Assembly (NCBI GenBank): GCA_951230915.1
Contig: OX579641.1
Span: forward strand, 4,216,001-4,280,000
Direction: 5' to 3'
DNA from: Antitrichia curtipendula
Lineage: Eukaryota; Streptophyta; Bryopsida; Hypnales; Leucodontaceae
DNA: 64,000 nt
Positions within the stretch are counted from its first letter, which is position 1. Each line of letters opens with the position of its first letter. Below are positions 46,245 through 57,549 of the stretch, piece after piece. Made by a program: the position numbers and the translations under genes. The notes under the pieces were generated by a model, which was not told where the DNA came from, made no database searches, and was given only the letters and a program-made list of their open reading frames with translations.

Positions 46245-47330
46245 TACAACAAGATCCATGTTGAATGCTACCATTACCCGGGGAGGTCACTTAGTGTATC
46301 TATACTATATCATGTGCAGCTAAATGATCTTTTGACCTCCTATCTATTTTTTAATAAACTATAATTTTAGCCTACAGTTTTGAGCATTGTTTAATCAAGA
46401 TTATAAGATTCTATTGCCAAAATCTTCAATCCAAATAATATATGAAATGATTTCTAGAGAAGGTTGAAAAATGAACTAAAATTACATGTTTTTCAACTCA
46501 AGTATTTATAGAGAACACATTTAGACAACCATTGCATCAATATTCAAGAAATATAAACTTTCAATAGTGACTCATTTTTGAGAATTTTTTATGTATTTCT
46601 TAAATAATTTTTTCTTATTTAATATAGAGGTGTGAAAGTTATTTTCAGCTTTACAACGTATCTTTTTATTTCAAAAATTTGTATCTAATTATAATTTACG
46701 TATAAATTAACAATAACTCATAACGTAAACTTTCAAAGTAGGGAAATCTACTCATATTTTTTTCTTTTTCTTTTATTTAAATTTGAAAAAGTAAATAGAG
46801 GGTCTAAAATCCTCGCCACACATGGGTTGTATAAATGCATAGAGTGACCTCCCCGAGTACCATTAGAATTTTGAGAGGTCACTACTTGGTCAAGCATCTC
46901 ATTAGAAATATGAAGTTCTTTAGACAATTTTTTCATATTCATATAGTGATGACACAAGGGGGGGGGGGGGGGGGGGATCACTAAAGACATGCATAATAGA
47001 TTTTATCGTGAATTTTGTAATAGCAAAAAACAATCTGACATGATAAGAGGTGAATTTGTGAAGACATTGTAGAAAGAATACAAGGGCAAATCAATAAAAG
47101 ATGGTTTCAAAGGATCTTTTGCTATTTGATTTGAATCAATTAGTATTTGGCAAAAGATGATGGTGATTGCATCAAACATCATAACATTCAAGAGCCTTCA
47201 GAGAGGCTGCCTTGGCCTCTCTGAAGTCTTCATCCACGAAATGCATCCACATATTATTAATGTAAGCTTCAGGACCGAGACAATGGCAGTACATTTATGG
47301 TGCGATCTATTTTTTTGGCTAATTTTAAGA
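46245..47330. other. AT-rich intergenic sequence
   Basis: A run of 19 G occurs at 46958-46976. No gene was recognised. Confidence 0.4.
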
Positions 47331-48592
47331 CAAAATATACAAACAAATAATTATAGAGATAGATGGTCTGTCAAAATCCAAAGAATTTATTGAGTATTAT
47401 ACCAATGAAATCTAACTATTTGCCATCGATAACTTGTTTTGAGTTTTCGTTGAAAAGAGAAGCTCTTTAAGGTAGACAAGCCTATTACCACCCTGATTTG
47501 CGATCTGACTATGTTGGAGTCAACTTTAATGGCGTCACCTATTTTTCAAAGGTGTATGCATGTTTCACGAATCAAACCCAAGTGGAATTATAATTTTCTG
47601 ATGAAAATTGAAATTTCTATGAATTGTTGAAGTTGACTGCCCTGAAATTACAAATCCGCCCATGGATTAATTTATAAAAGTCAGATCAACAACCCATTAC
47701 CGCCATAGATTGTATCTATGAGCACTTGGATATCCACCAATCAATGACAGACACGTTACCCAAGCTGAATTAAGGAGCTGATTTTGTCAAAAAAATAGAT
47801 GGACTTAGATGAGTTTCAGGGTGGTAATGGGCCCAAAAGTCAGATGTCGGAAATAGGAAGCTGATGGGAATTGGTTGGTTTACGTTATGTACACTTGGGG
47901 TGGTACGAGATAGAACAACCCATGTGGGATATGCAATATAGAGTTTGTAATTTCTCAACCGCTCATAGTTAAGTCTAAAGTAGGAATTGTGTTAAAATTA
48001 TAATTTCAGACCTCATTTAGGCACAGTGGAATACCTTTTTTCAAAAGAATTTTAACTAAAAAAAGTTGTGGAATCAAGCTAAGTTTCATCTCCAAATTTT
48101 TTTTTTAGATTTAGATCTTCAACTCAAAAGTTATGGACAAATTTCAGAGAGGATGTATGAAAATGTCAAAAAAAAATCCTTTCAAACCCCTCTATGAAAT
48201 TTGTCTATAACTTTTGATTAGAAGATTAAAATCTCAAACGGATTTTTGGAGATGAAATTTAACTTGATTCTCCAACTTATTTTAGTTCAAAGTATTTTGA
48301 AAAAAGTTATTTTACTATGCCTAAATGAAGTCTGAAATTATAGTTTTAACACAATTCCTACTTTAGACTTAACTATGAGCGGTTGAGAAATTACAAACTC
48401 TAAATTACATATCCCACATGGGTTGTTCTACCTCGTACCCACCCCATATGTACATAAAGAGCTTTTTTTCCTAAAAAAAATTAGAATAAATTATTGATGA
48501 CAAATGGTTAGATTTCATTGGTATAATACCCAATGAATTCTTTTGTTTTTGACAGACCATCTATCTTTAAAATTATTTGTTTGTATATTTTG
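47331..48592. mobile_element. Large foldback (inverted-repeat) element
   Basis: Outer arms 47331-47430 and about 48491-48592 are reverse complements (shared TAGATTTCATTGGTATAATA, GACAGACCATCTATCT, ATTATTTGTTTGTATATTTT). Inner arms about 47881-48160 and 48175-48462 also pair (CATATCCCACATGGGTTGTT, GAGCGGTTGAGAAATTACAA, ACAATTCCTACTTTAGACTT). The centre is near 48170. The left side has about 450 unmatched bases (47431-47880) where the right has under 30. It has no coding capacity. Confidence 0.75.
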
Positions 48593-48615
48593 TTCTACCT
48601 CCTACCACCCCAGTA

Positions 48616-48917
48616 AGGTAGTATGCTCTTAAAGCGACCACTTAAGAGCAGATCGCCTTTTCAGGGAAGTTAAACTTATTGAAACAATTTTCAGTAAATT
48701 TATATAGGAAGAAAAATGGAATTGGCATCTAACCCAAGTCGTTTCATATTTTTCAGATCTTTGTAGCATTAGTTATGAATTTTTGAAGTTCAAACACAGT
48801 GGTTTCTAAAAGCAATCACCTTCTGAAATGTACACAGTTCGAACATTGAAAAAAGCAAAATGTACCTCTGTGTCATGATCGCTTTTAGAACATGGGCGCT
48901 TTTAGAGCATACTACCT
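48616..48917. mobile_element. MITE with TA target duplication
   Basis: The left end AGGTAGTATGCTCTTAAAGC and the reverse complement of the right end AGGTAGTATGCTCTAAAAGC differ at one position over 20 bases. Flanks are TA on both sides (48614-48615, 48918-48919), which suggests a Tc1/mariner-type origin. It is 302 bp. Confidence 0.75.
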
Positions 48918-48919
48918 TA

Positions 48920-49935
48920 ATCCGATTGTGCAGTCATGACCTTGGCACTAAGCAGAAGTCTGACATTATTGACGCGTGGCTTATTAGCTAAAATTGGGTG
49001 TGGAATATTCCACATCATTCCATCAAAGGGAAGGCAGCTGCTCTTACAGCTCTTGAATGTTATGATAGTTATATATTTGCATGATTTTTTTGTTTTTATA
49101 AATTTTAAGCATACTTATTTGTTTTATAGAATTACAATGGAGTTTTGTTTTATGTCTTTATTTTTAAATGAATTTGTATATTTTATTACTTGGATTTTTG
49201 CAATCCTTGTATATTTGCCTCATACACTTAAAAAAATTAAAAGGCTATTAATTTGACAACTCTTCAACACAATGGGTATAAATTTTATAAAATTTTCATA
49301 TGAAAGGTAGATCCACCTTTCAAATTTTCAATATAAAGAAGGATGATCCATGGTCATCCTTTGGTCAACTCATATTTAAAAAATAAAAGACCCATTACAA
49401 GTGATCAATGAAAAAACATATAGCTTCCCATTGTTGTTCTAGAGGAGCTTTCTTGTCCAATTGGATTCTAATATGACTTTTTGAAATATCCTACGTGGTT
49501 GCAATGGTAATTTTATCCAAAAGCATCCTTTAAGATTGTGGAATGAACATTTTGCCATGCGTAGAAATTGCATGTTGTTGTTCATTAAAGTCATAAAATG
49601 ATGATATTTCAATTTTGATACAAGAGTAAAATGCATTCAATTAAAGTTATAAATGTGTGACTTTTCAACCCAAGGAAAATGATTGAATTCCAACCCCAAT
49701 TCCACATTGAAGTTGTTATAGTGCAAACTCTTTTTTTTTTTTTTTTTTTTTGAACAAATGGGAAACAATGCAAACTCTTTTCAATTTCCATTTTATTAGG
49801 ATGCAACAAGGCACAATTAAGGCCAAAACTAGAGGGGGAAATTGGGCTTGGGGAAACGACATAATTATACCTACATTTGATTATAAATAAGCTTTTGAAA
49901 TAAGAATTTGATCATGAGTCCCATAACTAAATTAC
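48920..49935. other. AT-rich intergenic sequence with a poly(T) insertion
   Basis: No gene was recognised. The poly(T) insertion is described separately. Confidence 0.4.
49722..49781 (-). mobile_element. Tiny poly(A)-tailed insertion with 13-bp duplication
   Basis: TGCAAACTCTTTT occurs at 49722-49734 and again at 49769-49781. Between them are a run of T and then GAACAAATGGGAAACAA. Read on the minus strand this is 17 bases followed by poly(A), as expected for a severely 5'-truncated retroposition event. Confidence 0.5.
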
Positions 49936-50194
49936 TTAAACTCTAAAGTCCCCCTCCCAAAAAATAAAAATAAAATAAAATTGCCATTTCTATTGCAAAG
50001 GACAAATTATTTCTTAAATTATTTTTTTATATAAGATCTTGCACTAGACTAGCATAATAATTTTAGAAATAAATTTATAAGGTTTGACCGCTTGGATTGC
50101 AAGATATTTGTGTTAACAATGATCAAAATAGATTTTTTTGCATGCTGAGTGACTAGATCCTAAGACTTTGAATTCTTTTAGCTTAATTATTTTG
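49936..50194 (+). mobile_element. TTAA family B element cut by the assembly gap
   Basis: TTAA-ACTCTAAAGTCCCC is followed by ATTGCCATTTCTATTGCAAAG, GACTAGCATAA and TTTGACCGCTTGGATTGCAAG (each shown within family order). It runs into the N block. Confidence 0.55.
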
Positions 50195-50394
50195 NNNNNN
50201 NNNNNNNNNNNNNNNNNNNNNNNNNNNNNNNNNNNNNNNNNNNNNNNNNNNNNNNNNNNNNNNNNNNNNNNNNNNNNNNNNNNNNNNNNNNNNNNNNNNN
50301 NNNNNNNNNNNNNNNNNNNNNNNNNNNNNNNNNNNNNNNNNNNNNNNNNNNNNNNNNNNNNNNNNNNNNNNNNNNNNNNNNNNNNNNNNNNNNN
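50195..50394. other. Assembly gap (200 N)
   Basis: There are exactly 200 undetermined bases. They lie between a B-type and an A-type element, so the gap is likely a collapsed or unresolved repeat, and its true length may differ. Confidence 0.99.
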
Positions 50395-50924
50395 TGTGTA
50401 ATTGTATTATGTTGGTTTGAAAAGATGTGGAAACGTTTTCAGAAATTGTCACAGTGTGGATTGCTAAATATTTACGTTTGAAGTGACAAAAATCCTTTTG
50501 GGGTCCTCTAAAAATTAGAACGGTTGCACATTATAAAGTCACATTTGTATGAAAAAATGTGCATGTTGGTGGTGCTTCTTTGAATTCATTCTTTAGGGCA
50601 AGTTGTCTATATGCTTGAAAAAATTTAGATCATTTGGAATTGTATAACATATAGAAAAAAATAGTAAGTAGAAAAAAGTAGAGAATGATTTAAAATACTA
50701 AATTGTCAAGAACTTAGTTATGGAATTGAAAAATACCAATCCCATTGGTTGTCATGTTGTAATAACAATCTACTTCCTATGATTTTAATTTATTTTAATA
50801 TTGAAAATTGAGTTAAATAAAGGACTTCAAAGTTTATTTTAGAGTAGAGATTCTATAATTGCCTACAAACTAAACTACTCATAACTTTCATTCCATTAAT
50901 CAAAATGGAATGATTAAAAGCTTT

Positions 50925-51019
<95 letters not shown>

Positions 51020-51170
51020 CTAGAAAACCAATTTCAAATTTTTGTTTATGAGAAAAGTGATTTTTAAAATTTACTTAAACTGTCCCGCTGAGGAAAAAAA
51101 TTCATGTCATATAATAGTTTTTTAACTATGCAGTCAAAAGTTATGAAAATTGTTGGACCTTAAATAATTA
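50395..51170 (+). mobile_element. Partial TTAA family A element containing an (AT)n array
   Basis: It matches the interior of the A copy at 11638-12579, from the GTGGATTGC block to TTGTTGGACCTTAAA. Its left end is lost in the gap and its right end is missing. The microsatellite at about 50926-51017 sits where other A copies have CCCACATATATATAAC. Confidence 0.6.
50926..51017. repeat. (AT)n microsatellite, about 46 units
   Basis: Uninterrupted AT dinucleotides lie within an A-type element. Confidence 0.95.
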
Positions 51171-51546
51171 AGCCAATTGTGCTTAATCTTTCTTCAAAAC
51201 TTTTGCATAGAAGCAAGTAATTTTTATTTCCTTGGGCATGTCCCCAATACAATCAAAGATTTTAAGAGGTATAGACAACTTTGAAATTCATACGCAATCT
51301 CAATCCAACACAATGCAAGAAGCCTTTAGAAACACTTATTCTATATCCTTTAAACTTCTTTGGTCTAGACATCTTCTCATTTTGGACACAACATCTCATC
51401 TATTTATTAAGTTTATTATGAGCTTACATCATTTGTGTTAAAAGAATTCTGAATTTTTTTGACAATCTATTAGGGAGTTTTTATACTTAAAGACTGTTTC
51501 TCCCTTTTGGACACCTCAATACAACAATAGTACTCAACTTTGGTTA

Positions 51547-52464
51547 TTATCCCCTTAAGTTCCTAGAATATGTTTTCACCAAAAACACTCCAAAACTGCC
51601 ATTTCTAGTACAAGTACAAATTTTTTGAATTTTTTTTTGATACATGTGACGTAGGATCTTGTATTATTCTAACTTGAGAACATGTGGTAAAAATTTCAGA
51701 GATTTCCACCGTGTGGATTGCAAGATCTTAGCATTAAAATTCATAGAAATCACCTTTTTGGCCCTGCAAAAAACAGGGCAGCTGCACTTCACATGATCAC
51801 TTTTCTATGAAAAAATGTCCAAAATGGTGGTGATTCATTAAAATCGTTTTTCTAAACAAGTTGGCTACATGCTGAAAGAATTTTACATCATTTGGAATCA
51901 TACAACATATAGGAAAAAAATAGTAAGTAGATAATGATTCAAAATACAAAATTGTTAAGATTTTAGTTATGGAATTGAAAAATGCCATTCCCAATGGTTG
52001 AAATGTTGTAATAAACAATATACATCCTATATGACTTTTTTAATTTCAAAAAATATTGAAAATTGAGTATCATAGAGAATTTCAAAGTTTATTTAAGAGT
52101 AGAGAATCCATAACTGCCTACAAAACTAAAACTCCTCGTAACTTTTGAGTCATTGGTCAAAATGGTATGATTCAAAGCTTCCCACATATATATAACACTA
52201 AAAAAACAATTTCAAATTTTTGTATATGAAATTTATTTATTTTTTAATTTGCCCGGACTGCCCAGCCGAGGAAAAATTTACATATTGGGCCATAACTTTT
52301 GACTCACATTTCCAAATGTCATGAAATTTAGTATATATGAGAGATATTCCTCGTCCCCACTTTCTATTAAAATTTCAGCCTGAAATATGCAAATCTCTAG
52401 TCATAGGTACTTGCCTAAAATTTCTATATGGCAAAAAAATGCATGTTGATCCTTTAGGGGTTAA
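51547..52464 (+). mobile_element. TTAA family A element
   Basis: The left end is slightly decayed (TTAT-CCCCTTAAGTTCC); the right end is CCTTTAGGGG-TTAA (52461-52464). Interior order is as in the copy at 11638-12579. It is 918 bp. Confidence 0.7.
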
Positions 52465-55360
52465 ATAATCTTTGGATTGAACTATTGAAATTTACTAAGA
52501 CTAGTGCTAACAATTATATCTTTGTCAAGTTCCAATAAGGTAACTGTAGACCTAGCTGTGACTAGTTTCTAACATTGACTCCTACAAATTCTTGCTTGGA
52601 ATGTGAAACCTCTCTTTATGAGAGCCTAGTGACAATTTGGAGTATATGTTGAAATGAACCTATATTTAGCATTTTGAAAATTCATAGTTTATTGACATAA
52701 TGTATAACATATGACTCCTAACTCGGTTTCCCCAAAAAATTGATAGAATGATTGACATTTGGATATTGTATGTAAAAGTTACGAAAGGTCTACTATTGAA
52801 TGCAAACAATTACAAAGTGTCAATTTTGTTTTGGTAGATGTTTTAAGGACATTTTTTCCGCATACGTAAGACAGATACACCCGAATGTGCCACTGAGCTT
52901 AAACCGCCATCTATACTATGCGTACATCTCCAAAATCAGTTCTGTACCTATGTGGAAGAAACGCTTTTAGAACCAAACTTTGTTCCTTAATAACTTTTGC
53001 ATACAATATCCAAATGCCATGTTCTCTAGTGCGTAGGAACCTCCTTTCACTTGCCTACAAGAACATATGAACATTTGATCAATCTAATAATAGTAACTAG
53101 TCTCAGTAGCCAAAAGTGACGCTTTTGGGTGTACCTACCTCACATGCTGATTTGAGAGATGTACACATAGTGAGTTAGTGACTATGGCAATGACGATTTT
53201 AGGGAGGATGTGATTTTAGGTGTACCCACCTTATAGAAGTGGAGAGGTAGAAGGTACAAATAATCCATTTGGGGGAATGCCACATTGTGCAATTTTGTCA
53301 ATATTTTTTCTGTTCATAACTGTTTTCAGTTTGGTTAGCAAAATAATGTAAGTGTGTAAGGTAGTCAGTTGTGAAAAGATTTAGCAAATCTGGCACACAG
53401 TTCTTGTGCAGTGGTGATGTACGGAATTGGAAGTCAGTCATTGGCACAAACTGTTGTTAACTTTTTAAATTCAGGGCCTAATTTAGCACTACAGTAGCTT
53501 GCCAGCTGGAATCATCTCAATGCAACCCATTATTTTAGAAATGGAGGCCGTGCGTTGCATACCCACAGCATGGATTACCAAGCAGATTTGCTATCTAGGT
53601 ACCTTGGGGAAGCTACATGTCAACTCACCTGTTTTTTAGAAATTGGGAAGTTTGAGAAAAAAAAAAATTTGTAAGTAGAATCAAGACATTCTAACAAAAA
53701 ATGAGTTTTTTGTGATTTTTTAAAGTTTGTCAGGATTGAATTGGTAAAGCGCCAATAGACACACATTGATTTACACATTGACATGTCTCTTCTCCAAATG
53801 TAGTCATGATGTTAAGGAGTTGCTAAGATTGTGGTAATGGGTGGTGACTGATGGAGATGGGAGGGTCTTGTAAATGTTGGAATTGGGTGACATTGGGTTG
53901 TTCTATCTTCTATTGTAATCTCATATTACAATAAATCTTTTTAGGCAATAAGTCTATCTATAGAAACCTAGAAAATGGAGCATATGTGATTCATGAAAAT
54001 GGAATTAGCCTTTTCCATGGGTTTTAATTTTCCCTTCACCCACTAGGTTTTTAACAAGACTAACATGTGTTATTCAACCTTTTCGATAATTGAATCAATA
54101 AAGGACATGTTCAAATTATCTACATTTGAAATTTGAAAAGTATTTATAGATCTATTTCAAATCAACTTTGAATTTTTTTTTTTTTTAAATTCACCAAAAA
54201 TATAATTTCTATCTTTAGTATCTAATTTTTTTAGCCCCTAAATGTCTAGAGTCTTCTCCATAATAGACAATATAGGAAAAATCATCATAAAGTACTATTT
54301 GAAAGAATATTTTGGACTTCATATATGAATAAAAGTTGTCGGTTTTGAGTTTTACATTCCATCCGTATGGTTAGATTCACCAATGCTATCACCAATATTT
54401 TTTTATAAATTTTGAAAATAATTTTTTTTAATTCCTTCTGAATTCGATTACAATCAAAATATTATCATTTTTGGATTTGAAAATATTATCATTTGTTGGA
54501 ATGGATTTGAAACAAGGTTTCTTCATATGGTAAATTCTTAAAAAAAAATTTGTTCTTTAAATCTATGACCTCATTTATGCAAATTCAATTTTGAACTATG
54601 CAATTTTGGCTTGATCAACCACTTAACATACTTCCACATTTATAATTTGAGAAAAATATATAATGTACTCTAATAACACCAGATCCAACTATTAGATAGG
54701 AATTTGTAGTTCAATCTATTAGTTCTCCAAAAATTGGACTAAGGAATGCTTCAGGGTTAATGATTGACTTTAATTGCAATTTCAATTGATTTATGAAAAC
54801 TGGCAAAAGAGTTAAGGTTAAAAACTTCAATACTTTCTCCTAATGCATGGCAAATATTGAATACTTTGGACTCATGATCCTTAAAAATAAACTGTCAAAT
54901 AAACTGTCAAACTTTGAGTATAAAAATCTCAGTTTAAAAAGAAGTTCAAATATATTCCAACCTAAAAAAGAAATTCAATTTCTAAGGCACACTAGGTTGG
55001 ATAATTGGGGTTAAGAGGAGGATGACTACCCACCCACCCTTTTATTTCTCTTGAGGGCAATTGTAAAACATTATCACTATTTTGAGGTTGGTTAATTTTA
55101 CATTTAGTCACCTCTTTCATCCAATTGGAAGTTTCTGAATATGATTTTTTTGGAAAATAGTAAGTTTTGTGTTTTTTCTTAAAGTGAAAGATAAGATGTT
55201 GGAAGGTTTAGTTGTTTTGACTAGGTCTCAATCTCTAAAAAAGAACTAGTTAGTCTTAAAATGGACAATTATAATTTTTAACATGTTTCTATGATGTCAA
55301 TATTGAATGCTTGAATGTTTTCCAAAATTTTGTCACAAGGTGTGTAAATGTGTCTCTATT
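52465..55360. other. AT-rich intergenic sequence without recognised genes
   Basis: No open frame of note is seen. A loose inverted pair of GTGTACC(C/T)ACCT-like motifs occurs between about 52870 and 53250 but is too weak to call. Confidence 0.4.
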
Positions 55361-55368
55361 GCAACGAC

Positions 55369-56000
55369 GCTAGGATGTGAGCATGTAAGCGGTGAGTGGG
55401 AATTGTATGAGCCTAGAAATTTAAAATATGATGTAATTTCTATATGTTTGATAAAAATATTAAAATATTAATATTACCATGGGACCCCTGATTGTGTATT
55501 TTAGATTTAAAAGTCATACAAGCTGATGTTTTTACATGTTTTGAAATTTAAATCACGTTATGAAAGACCGTCTCATGGTGGGTTGATTAAGTGACCATAT
55601 AAATAATTTAGAGGCACTTCTAAAGATGAGAGGAAAACGATTGCAATGAAAATACAATAGGATGTGGAACATAGTGTACATAATAAAATATAATTTTATT
55701 ATAATAAAGAATATATATAGGAATATGAATATAATATTTTTCTACTAGAATTTAAATTTTTTGAAGATAATATTTTAGTACTACATATCTACTTCATATT
55801 GTGCTAATATCTATCAACTAACTTGCTCATTTGCACATCTTGATGATTATGACAACAATAAGCATTTGCTTCAATTCATTCAAGTTGAGGGCAGGAGAAT
55901 GGATAAACAAGTCTATTTTGGAATTTAAGCTCTAGGCTCTAGGCTCACACAATCCCCGCTCATTGCTCTTAGGCTCACGCTCAAACGCTCACATCCTAGC
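55369..56000. mobile_element. Element with long imperfect inverted ends (GCTAGGATGTGAGC)
   Basis: The left end (55369-55420) contains GCTAGGATGTGAGC, GCGGTGAGTGGG, ATTGTATGAGCCTAGA. The reverse complement of the right end (about 55921-56000) gives GCTAGGATGTGAGC, GAGCGGGG, ATTGTGTGAGCCTAGAGCC in the same order. The interior is AT-rich and non-coding. Confidence 0.5.
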
Positions 56001-56868
56001 TCACATCATTTAAAAGTAAATTTTTTAATTTTGTAGAGATTTATTGTTTTCATGGTCTTTAATACTGTGGTGAATACAAAATTAGGAATCTCACTTGGAA
56101 GTTTGGAAAAAATATTCCACTAAGATGACATCTATTTGTTGAAGAATTTCCAAAGAAGGTAATTTTCTTGTTTCCTTTATAGGTGTAAAAGAAGACTCTA
56201 GTACGTGCATTTTTGGACATTCAAAAATATGTTCCACGATTCCATTAGTAAAATCTTATCTCCCAAATGGCATGTTTAGTTTTATATGTTTGAACGTTTT
56301 TGGCCATTTTCTAACAATGAAAACTTCCAAGCATCTTTTGGGGTGAAGTTTTCCATTGATTAACTTTGCACAAATTTTTTTAGAGATTATTTTTCTTATA
56401 ACTAAAATTTTGAGAAAAAAATATTTATAGTTTTTTTTTAATTGTCTATATTTTATTTTATTTTCAGATATTTTTATCCAAAAGCTTCTAATACTATTTT
56501 TTCAAATGACCAAATGCAACAAAATGAGTAGGTGTTTTGTGCTTCTCACTTCCACGTTTTTGGTTGCAATATCAATGCTCATGATGCATTCAACAATACT
56601 AAATTTGTTTGATAGGGATATGAGTGAAGCTTTGTTTTGTTTCATCTCACTCTAAATTCAAACACCCATCATTTATTCCTAGTCTTGTTCCTTCAATTTC
56701 TCCTTGAGTTCGAACCATAATTCATTAATCTTCCCCATATGTTTAGATCAAATAGTGACTCCAAGCTAGAATCTTGTTTGTTATGTATTTATCGTATCAA
56801 TGGTGCATTATAATAGAAACCTTTATATACGTATCTATAAGGCAATCATTGAGATAGAGGAATTTAAA
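56001..56868. other. AT-rich intergenic sequence
   Basis: Nothing was recognised. Confidence 0.4.
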
Positions 56869-56924
56869 AAATAAACAAGCTAACGAGGAGGGCTTGTTTG
56901 CCCTCCTCATCAACTTGTTTATTT
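56869..56924. repeat. Short-loop hairpin with 25-bp arms
   Basis: AAATAAACAAGCTAACGAGG-AGGGC pairs with GCCCTCCTCATCAACTTG-TTTATTT, with three mismatches and a 6-base loop (TTGTTT). The core ACGAGGAGGGC also occurs in the hairpin island at about 6651. Confidence 0.7.
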
Positions 56925-57549
56925 TCAAAATCTCTACCAATGAAGAGATTGTTTGATGTAAGTACTCGTCTAGAAATGGATGAAATATATGATCAATGGA
57001 TGAAAAATCTATGACCATCAATTATGCAAATTTCATGCGGCAAGACAAGATTATAGCCAATACATGCAATTTAAATGGTGAGTTTTAACATGTGAGCATA
57101 TAATCTATGAGCCTGTAGTAGGAGAATAATGACCTAATCGGAAATTACCCTTTTAGTATTATAGTTTTGTTCCAAGGAAGACAATCAAATAGGATAATTC
57201 TATGCTAATAGATTCAATTCCAAACTCAATAACACAACCCAACTACCTAAGGACATACAATCACTCACTTATTTTTGCTTTATTATTCATCCAATTGTTA
57301 CAATAAACCCCAAAACCACTATAAGAAATCCAGTTTTTTTTTATGTCCAACCAAAAATACACAATGTCTGGAGCAGAATATGTTGTGTATTTGGGGACAT
57401 CAAGATGTTTGAGGTGCAGATTGAGGCTTAAAGTAGATTTTTGTGGATGTTGTGCGCAACACTGGCAATTTGTAATGAAAAAAACTTGGTCTTGCAATTG
57501 ACATCAAGATTTTTAGGGACATGATTGAGGATATACTAATGTCTAAAGC

